64,000 nucleotides of DNA from Pseudomonas graminis (GTDB lineage Bacteria; Pseudomonadota; Gammaproteobacteria; Pseudomonadales; Pseudomonadaceae), in assembly GCF_004364335.1 (NCBI RefSeq), contig NZ_SOCR01000002.1:310001-374000 (forward strand), read 5' to 3'. Under the pieces are notes generated by a model that saw only the letters and a list, made by a program, of their open reading frames with translations, had not been told where the DNA came from and made no database searches. Every line of letters begins with the position of its first letter. The first letter of the stretch is position 1. Position numbers and translations under genes: made by a program. This document shows, one piece after another, positions 9,437 to 17,421 of the stretch.

Positions 9437-9742
9437 ATGAAATTCGTACACCAGCGCGAGCACCTCAACGAAGACGACATGGTCGTCATCGAGTGCTCCC
9501 AGCTTTGCAACATACGCCTGATGAGTGATGCCAACTTCCGCAGCTTCAAAAACGGCGGCCGTCACACCTACCACGGCGGCGCCTTCGACCGTTTTCCGGC
9601 CAAGATCGCGGTACCCAGCACCGGGTTCTGGAACATCACCATCGACACCGCTAGCCGCAAACTGGACAGCAACGGCGGGCGCAAAACCGCTTTCACCCAT
9701 TCGATCAAAATCGTCCGCCGCTCGTCCTCGCGTCTGAGCTGA
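9437..9742 (+). CDS. DUF1883 domain protein (copy 2)
   Basis: A 101-residue DUF1883 protein, start MKFVHQREHLNEDDMVVIE, with a core (CNIRLMSDANFRSFKNGGRH onward) almost identical to the copy at 448-753. The copies face opposite directions about 8.7 kb apart, with the oxidative-stress block between them. Differences concentrate at residues 17-23 and 70-85. A GGAGACACCC Shine-Dalgarno precedes ATG 9437. Function is not known to me. Confidence 0.82.
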   Translation: MKFVHQREHLNEDDMVVIECSQLCNIRLMSDANFRSFKNGGRHTYHGGAFDRFPAKIAVPSTGFWNITIDTASRKLDSNGGRKTAFTHSIKIVRRSSSRLS

Positions 9743-9822
9743 TGCGCCATTGAACACCGGATGGCGTGAAATCTTCGTGTTTTTTTTGCGAACATCCGGT
9801 CAGCTTTTCCAAGGAGTCAAAT

Positions 9823-10002
9823 GTGAGCAGCCCTGCCCCCGTCGTCAAATATGCCATCAGCTATAAGCTCAACGGCGAGCGTCGTTTCGAATTTGCCCTG
9901 TTGCAGTCCCCTTCCGCCGAGGAAGCGCTGGCGGCCCTGCAGAAGATGCACGGCGACGGTGACGATGTCATCAGCGATGTGAAGGTCAGCAAGGCGCTGT
10001 AG
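9823..10002 (+). CDS. Small hypothetical protein with GTG start
   Basis: A 59-residue soluble protein, VSSPAPVVKYAISYKLNGER onward, ending in VISDVKVSKAL. The GTG at 9823 is preferred over the upstream in-frame ATG at 9766 because AAGGAG (9811-9816) lies six bases before it. The earlier 19 residues are Cys/Phe-rich and look like untranslated leader. The composition suggests one alternating strand/helix domain. It precedes alkB by 24 bp on the same strand and may be co-transcribed with it. No function assigned. Confidence 0.65.
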   Translation: MSSPAPVVKYAISYKLNGERRFEFALLQSPSAEEALAALQKMHGDGDDVISDVKVSKAL

Positions 10003-10026
10003 GCTCAATCTAAAACGGGGAAGCCC

Positions 10027-10710
10027 ATGGTGATGCAGCGTAAAGGCACGACGCCGGCGACGTTCGATCTGTTCGCGGAGGATACGCCGCAACCGCCTTC
10101 ACGGGAGCAGATCGGGCCGGAGTCCTACGTGTTCCGTGGCTTTGCCCTGCCCTTTATCGAGCCATTGCTGCCGGCCCTGGAGTCGGTTCTGACTCAGGCG
10201 CCGTTCCGCAATATGGTGACGCCCGGTGGTTACACGATGTCGGTGGCGCTGAGCAGTTGCGGGGAGTTCGGCTGGACCACTGATCGAAGTGGCTATAAAT
10301 ATTCTCAAGTTGATCCACTTACGGGCCAGCCATGGCCGGCAATGCCCCAGCTCTTCATGGAGCTGGCGGTGGCGGCGGCTTCGGCGGCAGGGTTTGCGGG
10401 GTTTGTGCCGGATGCGTGCCTGATCAATCGTTATATCCCCGGGGCGAAGATGTCGCTTCATCAGGATAAGGATGAGCGCGGTTTGGAGTGGCCGGTGGTG
10501 TCGGTCTCGCTGGGCTTGCCGGCGATGTTTTTGTTTGGCGGGCTTGAGCGCGGTGATCCGACTCAGAAGGTGCCGTTGTTTCATGGGGATGTGGTGGTGT
10601 GGGGCGGGGTGGATCGGTTGCGTTTTCATGGGGTGTTGCCGATTCGGCAGGCGGAGCATCCGCAGTTGGGGGAGCAGCGGATTAATTTTACGTTTCGGAA
10701 GGCGCGGTGA
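10027..10710 (+). CDS. alkB: DNA oxidative demethylase AlkB
   Basis: A 227-residue Fe(II)/2-oxoglutarate dioxygenase that repairs 1-methyladenine and 3-methylcytosine in single-stranded DNA by oxidative demethylation. Iron ligands H145 and D147 lie in SLHQDKDE, with H201 in RLRFHGV. The 2-oxoglutarate-binding motif RINFTFR has R218 and R224, and NRYIPGAKM is the conserved loop before the first ligand. Length fits E. coli AlkB (216). There is no Ada nearby. The 59-residue ORF just upstream may share its transcript. Confidence 0.95.
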   Translation: MVMQRKGTTPATFDLFAEDTPQPPSREQIGPESYVFRGFALPFIEPLLPALESVLTQAPFRNMVTPGGYTMSVALSSCGEFGWTTDRSGYKYSQVDPLTGQPWPAMPQLFMELAVAAASAAGFAGFVPDACLINRYIPGAKMSLHQDKDERGLEWPVVSVSLGLPAMFLFGGLERGDPTQKVPLFHGDVVVWGGVDRLRFHGVLPIRQAEHPQLGEQRINFTFRKAR

Positions 10711-10737
10711 TCAGTTTGAGATTTAACGACAGATCAA

Positions 10738-10990
10738 GATCAAGGGCGTCTGCCTGGGGGCAGACTGTTTCGCCTTCGGCGCCTTACTTTTGAAAAGCAC
10801 CAAAAGTAAGCAAAAGTGCTTGCTCTCGGTTGGGCTCCTCCTTCGTCGGAGTACCCTCACTTCGGTCTCGCTCCGTGGGCCCGCGCCGAACGGACATCCC
10901 TGTCCTGACGGCGCTCTCGCCGCATCCATGCGGCTCGGCCCACTGCGCGAAACCTGCGCTCAGCCTGCACCCAAGTCGCGATTGCGGTGA
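10738..10990. repeat. Long intergenic mosaic repeat of Pseudomonas type
   Basis: A 250-bp non-coding stretch with the self-complementary segment TTACTTTTGAAAAGCACCAA / AAAGTAAGCAAAAGTGCTTG (10784-10830). It is followed by a run of short palindromes (CTCCTTCGTCGGAG, CTCACTTCGGTCTCGCTCCG) and a tail ending near 10990. I recognise this composition from intergenic repeats scattered in Pseudomonas genomes, but cannot confirm other copies within this window. Open frames through it are chance GC-rich frames. Confidence 0.5.
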
Positions 10991-11036
10991 CTGAACCTCT
11001 TGTGTTTGAAGATCAAAAGCGAGAAGCAGATCAACA

Positions 11037-11110
11037 GCTTCCCGGCTAAAGCCGGTCCTACGGGGCGTACGCCGGTGCTTTTGTGGGACCGGCTTTAGCC
11101 GGGAAGAGGC
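11037..11110. repeat. REPIN (GGCTTTAGCCGGGAAG family)
   Basis: Two facing REP copies, GCTTCCCGGCTAAAGCCGG at the left and GGACCGGCTTTAGCCGGGAA at the right, are separated by about 25 bp. This is the shortest REPIN loop in the window. Confidence 0.85.
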
Positions 11111-11167
11111 CCGTGTGAGCACGTTCAATCTCGCGGCATAACGCAAAACCAGCCCCCTCATTCGATC

Positions 11168-11287
11168 GTACCCACGCTCCGCGTGGGTATGCATCCCGAG
11201 ACGCTCCGCGTCCATCTGAAGCTGAAGCCGGTCCTACGGGTTGTACGCGGGTGCTTTTGTGGGACCGGCTTTAGCCGGGAAGAGGCC
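11168..11287. repeat. Second-class palindrome plus another REPIN
   Basis: CCCACGCTCCGCGTGGG (about 11170-11187) is a perfect palindrome of a different repeat class, followed by a partial copy ending GACGCTCCGCGTC. Immediately after, 11221-11287 is another GGCTTTAGCCGG REPIN whose loop (TACG...GTGCTTTTGT) nearly repeats that of 11037-11110. The gap from 10711 to 11345 therefore holds only repeats. Confidence 0.75.
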
Positions 11288-11345
11288 CGCGCGGGCACCT
11301 TCAATCTCGGGCTATAACGCAAACCATCCCCCAATCACCCCTCCA

Positions 11346-13151
11346 CTAAGAGCGCGCAGCCGCGCGGCTTTTCACGGGGCACATCACCCGGTGCAGGTTG
11401 AGTGCGGTATTGATGATCCCAATGTGGCTGAAAGCCTGGGGGAAGTTGCCGAGCATGCGGTTTTGCTGGGGGTCGTATTGTTCGGCGAGGAGGCCGACGT
11501 CGTTGCACAAACCGCACAGGCGTTCGAAGAGGATTTGGGCTTCGTCATCGCGGCCTTGCAGCACATACACGTCAGCCAGCCAGAACGAGCACACCAGGAA
11601 GGTCCCTTCGCTGCCAGACACGCCGTCAGTGCTGCGTTCGCTGTCGTAGCGCAGCAGCAGGCCGTCTTTCATCAGCGATTGTTCGATCCGCGTGACGGTG
11701 CCGGTGACCCGCGGGTCGTCGACGGGGAGGAAGCCGGTGAGCGCGATCTGCAGCAGGCTGGCGTCCAGTTCCGTGCCGCCATAGGTCTGCACAAAGCTGC
11801 CCAGCGCGGCGTCGTAACCGTTGGCGCAGACGTCGGCGTGGATCTGATCGGCGACCTCCCGGTAATGCCTGCCCCGTTCGCGATCTTCCGGGTCATCGCT
11901 CTTGGCCAGCACCCCGGCATTGCGGTCGAACGACACCCACGCCATGACTTTGGAATGGGTGAAATGCCGCGGTGCCGAGCGGATTTCCCAAATACCGGCG
12001 TCCGGCTGATGCCAGACTTTTTCCAGAAACGGCATGATCACTTTCTGGATTTCCGTACTGCGTGGCAGCGCCGGCAAACCGTTTTTGAGCGTCTGAGTCA
12101 TGGCGTCTGCGACTTCGCCGTACACGTCCAGCTGCACCTGACTGGCCGCGCCATTGCCGACCCGCACCGGCCGCGAATCCTCGTAACCCGCCAGCCACGG
12201 CAGTTGGTACTCCGGTAATCGCCGCTCGCCCGCCAGGCCGTACATGATCTGCACCTGATCAGGGTTGCCGGCGATGGAGCGCAGCAGCCAGTTGCGCCAG
12301 GCGGTCGCTTCTTCGAAGTAGCCCAGGTTCATGAACGCCAGCAGGGTCATGGTCGCATCGCGCAGCCAGCAGAAGCGGTAATCCCAATTGCGCTCGCCGC
12401 CCAGCTGTTCGGGCAGCGACGTGGTCACCGCCGCAACGATCCCGCCGGTGGGCGCATAGGTCATGGCCTTGAGGGTGATCAGCGAACGCTTGACCTGATC
12501 CGTCCAGGGCCCGACATCTGGACAGCGTGAGGAGAAATCAAGCCAGAACGCTTCGGTCTGCCGCAGCGCCAACTCCACGTCGAAGCCCCCGCGCACCGGC
12601 TCGTGGGAGGCCTGCCAGGACAGCGCGAAGCCCAGCCGCTGACCGGCTTCAACGCTGAACAGGCTCTCGGTGTGATGGTCCATCGGGTGCAGTTCGGCAG
12701 GCGTGCGCAGGACCAGCATGTCCGGACCGGCAACGGCGGTCATGGTGTGCGGCTCGCGCTTCTCGACCCACGGCACGGTGCTGCCGTAGTCGAAGCGGAT
12801 CGCCAGGTCCATCGAGAAATCCACGCGCCCTTCCACACCCACGACAATGCGCACCACGCTGCTGTCGATCTCCATGGGCATGAAATCGATGAGCAGCGCC
12901 TGTCCGGTGTCGGTGGTGAAGAGGGTTTCGAGAATCAGCGTGCCGTCGCAATAACGGCGGCGCGATTGAGCACTGCCGTCAACCGGGGCCAGCTTCCAGC
13001 GCCCGTTGTTGCTGTCGCCGAGTAGCGCCGCAAAGCAGGCCGGCGCATCAAAGCGCGGGAAACACAGCCAGTCCAGCGACCCGTCGCGAGCCACCAGCGC
13101 TGCGGTCCGGCAGTTGCCGAGCAGCGCGTAATCTTCGATCAATACAGCCAT
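11346..13151 (-). CDS. Glycoside hydrolase family 15 protein (glucoamylase/trehalase-like)
   Basis: A 601-residue cytoplasmic GH15 enzyme. It starts MAVLIEDYALLGNCRTAALV and then DGSLDWLCFPRFDAPACFAA, the typical N-terminal super-sandwich entry. The (alpha/alpha)6 barrel has GERNWDYRFCWLRDATMTL and late SEGTFLVCSFWLAD, where the Glu is a likely catalytic acid. Relatives hydrolyse maltosyl/alpha-glucan ends or, in some actinobacteria, trehalose. The frame is open 50 codons upstream, but ATG 13151 has an AGAGGGAT Shine-Dalgarno and family alignment. It is last in the gnd-zwf-HAD-GH15 operon, which would feed released glucose into the pentose phosphate branch. Substrate unproven. Confidence 0.88.
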   Translation of the reverse strand: MAVLIEDYALLGNCRTAALVARDGSLDWLCFPRFDAPACFAALLGDSNNGRWKLAPVDGSAQSRRRYCDGTLILETLFTTDTGQALLIDFMPMEIDSSVVRIVVGVEGRVDFSMDLAIRFDYGSTVPWVEKREPHTMTAVAGPDMLVLRTPAELHPMDHHTESLFSVEAGQRLGFALSWQASHEPVRGGFDVELALRQTEAFWLDFSSRCPDVGPWTDQVKRSLITLKAMTYAPTGGIVAAVTTSLPEQLGGERNWDYRFCWLRDATMTLLAFMNLGYFEEATAWRNWLLRSIAGNPDQVQIMYGLAGERRLPEYQLPWLAGYEDSRPVRVGNGAASQVQLDVYGEVADAMTQTLKNGLPALPRSTEIQKVIMPFLEKVWHQPDAGIWEIRSAPRHFTHSKVMAWVSFDRNAGVLAKSDDPEDRERGRHYREVADQIHADVCANGYDAALGSFVQTYGGTELDASLLQIALTGFLPVDDPRVTGTVTRIEQSLMKDGLLLRYDSERSTDGVSGSEGTFLVCSFWLADVYVLQGRDDEAQILFERLCGLCNDVGLLAEQYDPQQNRMLGNFPQAFSHIGIINTALNLHRVMCPVKSRAAARS

Positions 13152-13248
13152 CGGGCAGTTATCCCTCTTGGTGAGCACCTTATTCTTGTTGTGCGCCGTG
13201 CCCTTGAGTAGCTGCACCCATGAGTAGCAGCGCAACCGCTGCCCCGAA

Positions 13249-14067
13249 TCATCGAGGCAGGATGTAACGCTCGATAGCCTTGGCCAGCCCGTCATCGGCA
13301 TTGCTGTCGGTGACGTAGTTGGCCTGTGTCTTGACGCTCACTTCGGCCTGCCCCATTGCGATCGACAGCCCGGCGCGGAGGAACATCGCCACGTCGTTGC
13401 CCGCATCGCCGATGGCTGCGGTGTGGGCCAGCGGCACGCCCAACGCATCGGCCAGCGTCTCGAGGGCCGTGCCCTTGTTGGCGTCCAGCGCAGTGACGTC
13501 CAGGTAATAGGATTGTGAACGCGCTGCCAGTGCAGACTCGGCAATCAGCGGGTTCAGCTTGGCCTCGAGGCGCTTGAGCAGCTCGAAGTCCTTGCTCGCC
13601 GCGACGATCTTGTCGATGCGGTCAAGGTACTCGTCGAAGCTGTCGACCTGAACGAAATCGTAGCCCAGCGTGTTGCGCTCGTGGTCGACGTAATCGCCTT
13701 CGGGATTGAGCAGAAACCACTGGTCATCGGCGAACACCCAGACCGCCACCGCCTCGCTCGCGAACAGCTCAAGGCTGGTGCGCGCCGCTGCAGCATCAAT
13801 GCGGTGGGCCTTCAACAGGCTGCCGTCAGGATTGATGATGTTGGCGCCGTTGAACGCCACGGTCGGCAGCGTGATGCCCAGCGCTTCGATCTGCTGACGC
13901 ATGGCACGGGGCGGACGGCTGCTGGCGACCGAGAAATAAATACCGGCCTCCTGCAGCTTGCGCACGGCGTCGATGTTGGCCTGGCTCAGGCTGTGATCGG
14001 GGTGCAGCAGCGTGCCGTCGATGTCGGACAGCATGAACTGGATGAGGGACTGCGAAACGTCACTCAT
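13249..14067 (-). CDS. Cof-type HAD-IIB sugar-phosphatase-like hydrolase
   Basis: A 272-residue HAD-superfamily phosphatase. The nucleophile motif is LSDIDGTLL (D15, D17). Motif II is the VASSRPPR region, and motif IV is GDAGNDVAMF near the C-terminus; a large C2 cap lies between. Relatives (Cof, YidA) dephosphorylate sugar phosphates. Its ATG overlaps the zwf stop codon by four bases (ATGA), so translation is coupled. Position between zwf and a GH15 hydrolase suggests a sugar-phosphate substrate, perhaps clearing excess hexose phosphate. No direct evidence for the substrate. Confidence 0.88.
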   Translation of the reverse strand: MSDVSQSLIQFMLSDIDGTLLHPDHSLSQANIDAVRKLQEAGIYFSVASSRPPRAMRQQIEALGITLPTVAFNGANIINPDGSLLKAHRIDAAAARTSLELFASEAVAVWVFADDQWFLLNPEGDYVDHERNTLGYDFVQVDSFDEYLDRIDKIVAASKDFELLKRLEAKLNPLIAESALAARSQSYYLDVTALDANKGTALETLADALGVPLAHTAAIGDAGNDVAMFLRAGLSIAMGQAEVSVKTQANYVTDSNADDGLAKAIERYILPR

Positions 14068-15587
14068 CCCAGGCGCTGCCAGGTGCGGCCGTCGCGGGCC
14101 AGCAACTCATCGGCCGCCGACGGCCCGTCTTCGCCCGCATGGTACAGCTCCACTTGCGGATCCTTGGCCCAGGCATCGATGAATGGCTGCACGGCGCGCC
14201 AGCCATTTTCGATGTTGTCGGCCCGCTGGAACAGGGTCTGGTCGCCGGTCAGGCAGTCATAGATCAGGGTTTCATACCCGGTCGACGGCTGCATCTCGAA
14301 GAAGTCCTTGTAGGCGAAACCCAGCTCGATGGTCTGCATGTCCAGGGTCGGGCCGGGCTTCTTCGCCTGCAGATCAAACCACATGCCTTCGTCCGGCTGG
14401 ATCTGGATCTTCAGAAAGTTTGGCGCGGGGCGGTCGACATCGGTGTCGCGAAAGTGCGCGTAAGGCGCGGGTTTGAAGCAGATGGAGATCTCGGTGTCGC
14501 GCACGCTCATGCGCTTGCCGGTGCGCAGGTAGAACGGCACGCCCATCCAGCGCCAGTTATCGATCATCACCTTGAGGGCAACGTAGGTCTCGGTGTTGCT
14601 CTCGGAATCGACACGGTCTTCCTCGCGATACCCGGTCACGGCTTTGCCGTCGATGCTGCTTTCGGAATACTGGCCGCGCACCGAGTTGGCCAGCGCTTCC
14701 ATTTCCGACCAGGGCCGGATCGCGCCGACCACCTTGGCCTTTTCGCCACGAACGGCGTCGGCGCCGAATGCAGCCGGCGGCTCCATCGCTACCATCGCCA
14801 GCAGCTGGAACAGGTGATTGGGGACCATGTCCCGCAGCGCACCGGTGGTTTCGTAAAAGCTGCCACGGGTTTCGACGCCCACGGTTTCAGCCGCAGTGAT
14901 CTGCACGTGATCGATGTAATGGTTGTTCCAGAACGACTCGAAAAGACCGTTGGAGAAACGGCTGACCAGAATGTTCTGCACCGTTTCCTTGCCCAGATAG
15001 TGGTCAATCCGGTAGATCTGCTTCTCGCTCATGACCTTCAGCAAGCAGTTGTTCAGGGCCACAGCACTGGGCAGATCGTGGCCGAACGGCTTCTCGATCA
15101 CCACGCGACGGAAGCTCTCGTCGTCTTCGACCATCAGCCCGGAAGAGCCCAGACGCTGCGTCACTTCGCTGAAGAAACGCGGCGCGGTCGCCAGATAGAA
15201 CACGGCGTTGCGGGTGCCCGTGCTCTTGATCTTTGCGTCGATGTCCGCGTACGTGGAGTCGTCGAGAAAGTCACCGGTGATGTAGGTGATGCGTTTCGAC
15301 AGGCTGCCCCACAGCGCCGGATCCAGAGGCTCTTCGCCGCCCTGGGCGACCTTGCTGGCCGCCTCCTGACGAATGAAATCCTCGAGCTTTTTGGCGAAAT
15401 CGGCGTCGCTGACGGTGTTGTGGTCAACGCCGACGATGTGCAGGTCCTCGCCCACCAACCCGTCACGAAACAGGTTATAGAGCGCCGGCATCAACAGCCG
15501 TTTGACCAGGTCACCATGGGCGCCGAAGAGGAACAGCGTGGTCGCCGGAGCGACCGGCGCATTCTGCTTGCTGCGGGATAAACCCAT
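14064..15587 (-). CDS. zwf: Glucose-6-phosphate 1-dehydrogenase
   Basis: A 507-residue enzyme that oxidises glucose-6-phosphate to 6-phosphogluconolactone with NAD(P)+. The N-terminal nucleotide motif is FGAHGDLVKRLLMPAL. The active-site signature RIDHYLGKETVQN is in the middle. Length fits bacterial Zwf (about 490-510). Its start codon overlaps the gnd stop by one base, and the HAD gene starts inside its end, so gnd-zwf-HAD is tightly coupled. It lacks the pgl-eda-edd neighbours of the main Pseudomonas Entner-Doudoroff zwf, so it is likely a second isozyme devoted to NADPH supply with Gnd. Confidence 0.95.
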   Translation of the reverse strand: MGLSRSKQNAPVAPATTLFLFGAHGDLVKRLLMPALYNLFRDGLVGEDLHIVGVDHNTVSDADFAKKLEDFIRQEAASKVAQGGEEPLDPALWGSLSKRITYITGDFLDDSTYADIDAKIKSTGTRNAVFYLATAPRFFSEVTQRLGSSGLMVEDDESFRRVVIEKPFGHDLPSAVALNNCLLKVMSEKQIYRIDHYLGKETVQNILVSRFSNGLFESFWNNHYIDHVQITAAETVGVETRGSFYETTGALRDMVPNHLFQLLAMVAMEPPAAFGADAVRGEKAKVVGAIRPWSEMEALANSVRGQYSESSIDGKAVTGYREEDRVDSESNTETYVALKVMIDNWRWMGVPFYLRTGKRMSVRDTEISICFKPAPYAHFRDTDVDRPAPNFLKIQIQPDEGMWFDLQAKKPGPTLDMQTIELGFAYKDFFEMQPSTGYETLIYDCLTGDQTLFQRADNIENGWRAVQPFIDAWAKDPQVELYHAGEDGPSAADELLARDGRTWQRLG

Positions 15588-16564
15588 TATTTTGGTTCCT
15601 TATGACCACCGAATCCGAAACGCATGGCGGACAGCATCTTGTCGCCGTACGTGCTTTGTTGACGGGAGCGGAAGCGGGCGAACAGCGAAGTGGACAGCAC
15701 GGGGACCGGTACTGCCTGCTCCATGGCCGCCTCGATGGTCCAGCGGCCTTCACCGCTGTCGGCTACGGAGCCGGAATAGGCGTTGAGCTGTGGGTCGGTG
15801 GCCAGCGCGTCGGCGGTCAGATCCAGCAGCCAGGAGGAGACCACGCTGCCGCGACGCCAGACTTCAGCGATGTCGCCCAGGTTCAGGTCGAAGCGCTGTT
15901 CAACCGGGAGGTTGTCCGAATTCTTGGTCTTGAGGATGTCGAAGCCTTCGGCGAAGGCCTGCATCATGCCGTACTCGATGCCGTTGTGGATCATCTTGAC
16001 GAAGTGGCCTGCGCCCGGCGGGCCGGCGTGGATGTAACCGTGCTCGGCACGCGGGTCGGCGTCTTTGGCACGGTCCCTGGTGCGCGGGATGTCGCCGATG
16101 CCCGGGGCCAGAGTCTTGAAGATCGGGTCAAGGCGCGTGACGACGTCGGTCTCGCCGCCGATCATCATGCAATAGCCGCGTTCCAGGCCCCAGACGCCGC
16201 CTGACGTGCCGACATCGACGTAGTGCAGGTTTTTGTCTTTCAGCGCGACAGAGCGACGCACGTCGTCCTTATAGAAGGTGTTGCCGCCGTCGATGATCAC
16301 GTCGTCGGCATCGAGCAAAGTGGCCAGCTCGTTGATGGTGTCTTCGGTCGGAGCGCCAGCAGGCAACATCACCCAGACGGCTCGCGGCTTTTCCAGCGCC
16401 GCCACCAGTGACGCAAGGTCATGGGCTGGCGTGGAGCCTTCGTTGGCGAGCACGGTGCGAGACTTCTCATCGCGATCATAGACCACAGTCGTGTGGCCAT
16501 TGAGCATCAGTCGACGTGCGATGTTGCCGCCCATGCGGCCTAGTCCAACAATCCCGAGTTGCAT
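15587..16564 (-). CDS. gnd: 6-phosphogluconate dehydrogenase, decarboxylating (short type)
   Basis: A 325-residue member of the short (about 300-330 aa) 6PGDH class, making ribulose-5-phosphate, CO2 and NAD(P)H. It begins [19 protein letters not shown], with the dinucleotide motif GLGRMG. The substrate motif [19 protein letters not shown] is near 125-145, and [15 protein letters not shown] contains the catalytic residues. ATG 16564 is preferred to one seven codons upstream because AAGGAG precedes it by a good distance. First gene of the gnd-zwf-HAD-GH15 operon. Confidence 0.95.
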   Translation of the reverse strand: MQLGIVGLGRMGGNIARRLMLNGHTTVVYDRDEKSRTVLANEGSTPAHDLASLVAALEKPRAVWVMLPAGAPTEDTINELATLLDADDVIIDGGNTFYKDDVRRSVALKDKNLHYVDVGTSGGVWGLERGYCMMIGGETDVVTRLDPIFKTLAPGIGDIPRTRDRAKDADPRAEHGYIHAGPPGAGHFVKMIHNGIEYGMMQAFAEGFDILKTKNSDNLPVEQRFDLNLGDIAEVWRRGSVVSSWLLDLTADALATDPQLNAYSGSVADSGEGRWTIEAAMEQAVPVPVLSTSLFARFRSRQQSTYGDKMLSAMRFGFGGHKEPK

Positions 16565-16885
16565 GTAGAGGTGCTCCTTAATCAAATTCAGAGGTGCCTC
16601 AGTTTATAGCCCAGTGCCGCATAGTGGGTTAGTCCGGGGAGGCAAACTATGGTTTCCCGGTGAAAAAAGTTTCATGTGCATCGGCACAGAGGTCTGCAAG
16701 ACTGCCTTATGACGCACGTTTTCGCGATCAAGAAACGTTCGCGACAATCAAAAATAAAAAAGTTCCTTTTTTACGCAAAAGAAATCAGAATCCCGGCCGA
16801 TAGAGGTAGTGAGCAGGACATGCCGAGTAGCAGACGTCCCTGTTTGAACCTTATGAAGTTGAATCCGCCATTTGCGAGGTGTGCA

Positions 16886-17059
16886 ATGGGCACAGTACTG
16901 ACAGCCAACGCTCCACAAACCCTTTACGTCACAATCCGTCGTGACGAGCTGCGTCAGCTCAGGGAAGAACGCGCCGTATTGCAGAAGAAAGTCGCCCAAC
17001 TGACTTCGATGCTGCAGCACGCCCAGCTCATCGGCAGTGGCACCGCCCTGCACGCCTGA
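16886..17059 (+). CDS. Small coiled-coil protein (hypothetical)
   Basis: A possible 57-residue protein whose C-terminal two thirds, RRDELRQLREERAVLQKKVA onward, is a clear amphipathic coiled coil. This supports real coding over chance. The frame is open back to 16676, and ATG 16820 is an alternative start; neither has a strong Shine-Dalgarno. The upstream 16565-16885 gap is AT-rich (about 16745-16790) and could hold the promoters of this gene and of gnd. No function known. Confidence 0.45.
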   Translation: MGTVLTANAPQTLYVTIRRDELRQLREERAVLQKKVAQLTSMLQHAQLIGSGTALHA

Positions 17060-17421
17060 CCCTCGACGCCCCTGCGCCACCCATTCAAGGCGAGCCCGAC
17101 CTGCAGGCTTGCCGGCGCATCGTTCGATTCCCCCGCAGTACCTGGACAGTACCTTGGCAGTACCTTGCATTCATTGGCGCACGCCTGGCGCACATTTCGA
17201 CCCTTCGTCGGACCTGAGACAGTCTGTTACGTTCCCCGCCCTGCTCTATCATGCGCGTCTGCAGCCGGCTTCTCCCGATTCGCAGCGCTCTCCTGACAAA
17301 ATTTTCACCCGTCCGAAAACATAATCCCCGCCCTAAACAGGTTGGTTGCTGGCTAATTGCTGGCACTGGAATGAATCCGGGCGGTGTTCTGTCGCCCGAA
17401 TGGTCTATAGCGGAGCGCTTG

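Noticed and set aside
10723..11215. Open frames through the repeat region at 10.7-11.2 kb
   Set aside because: They read through palindromic intergenic repeats and REP elements; no coding signal.
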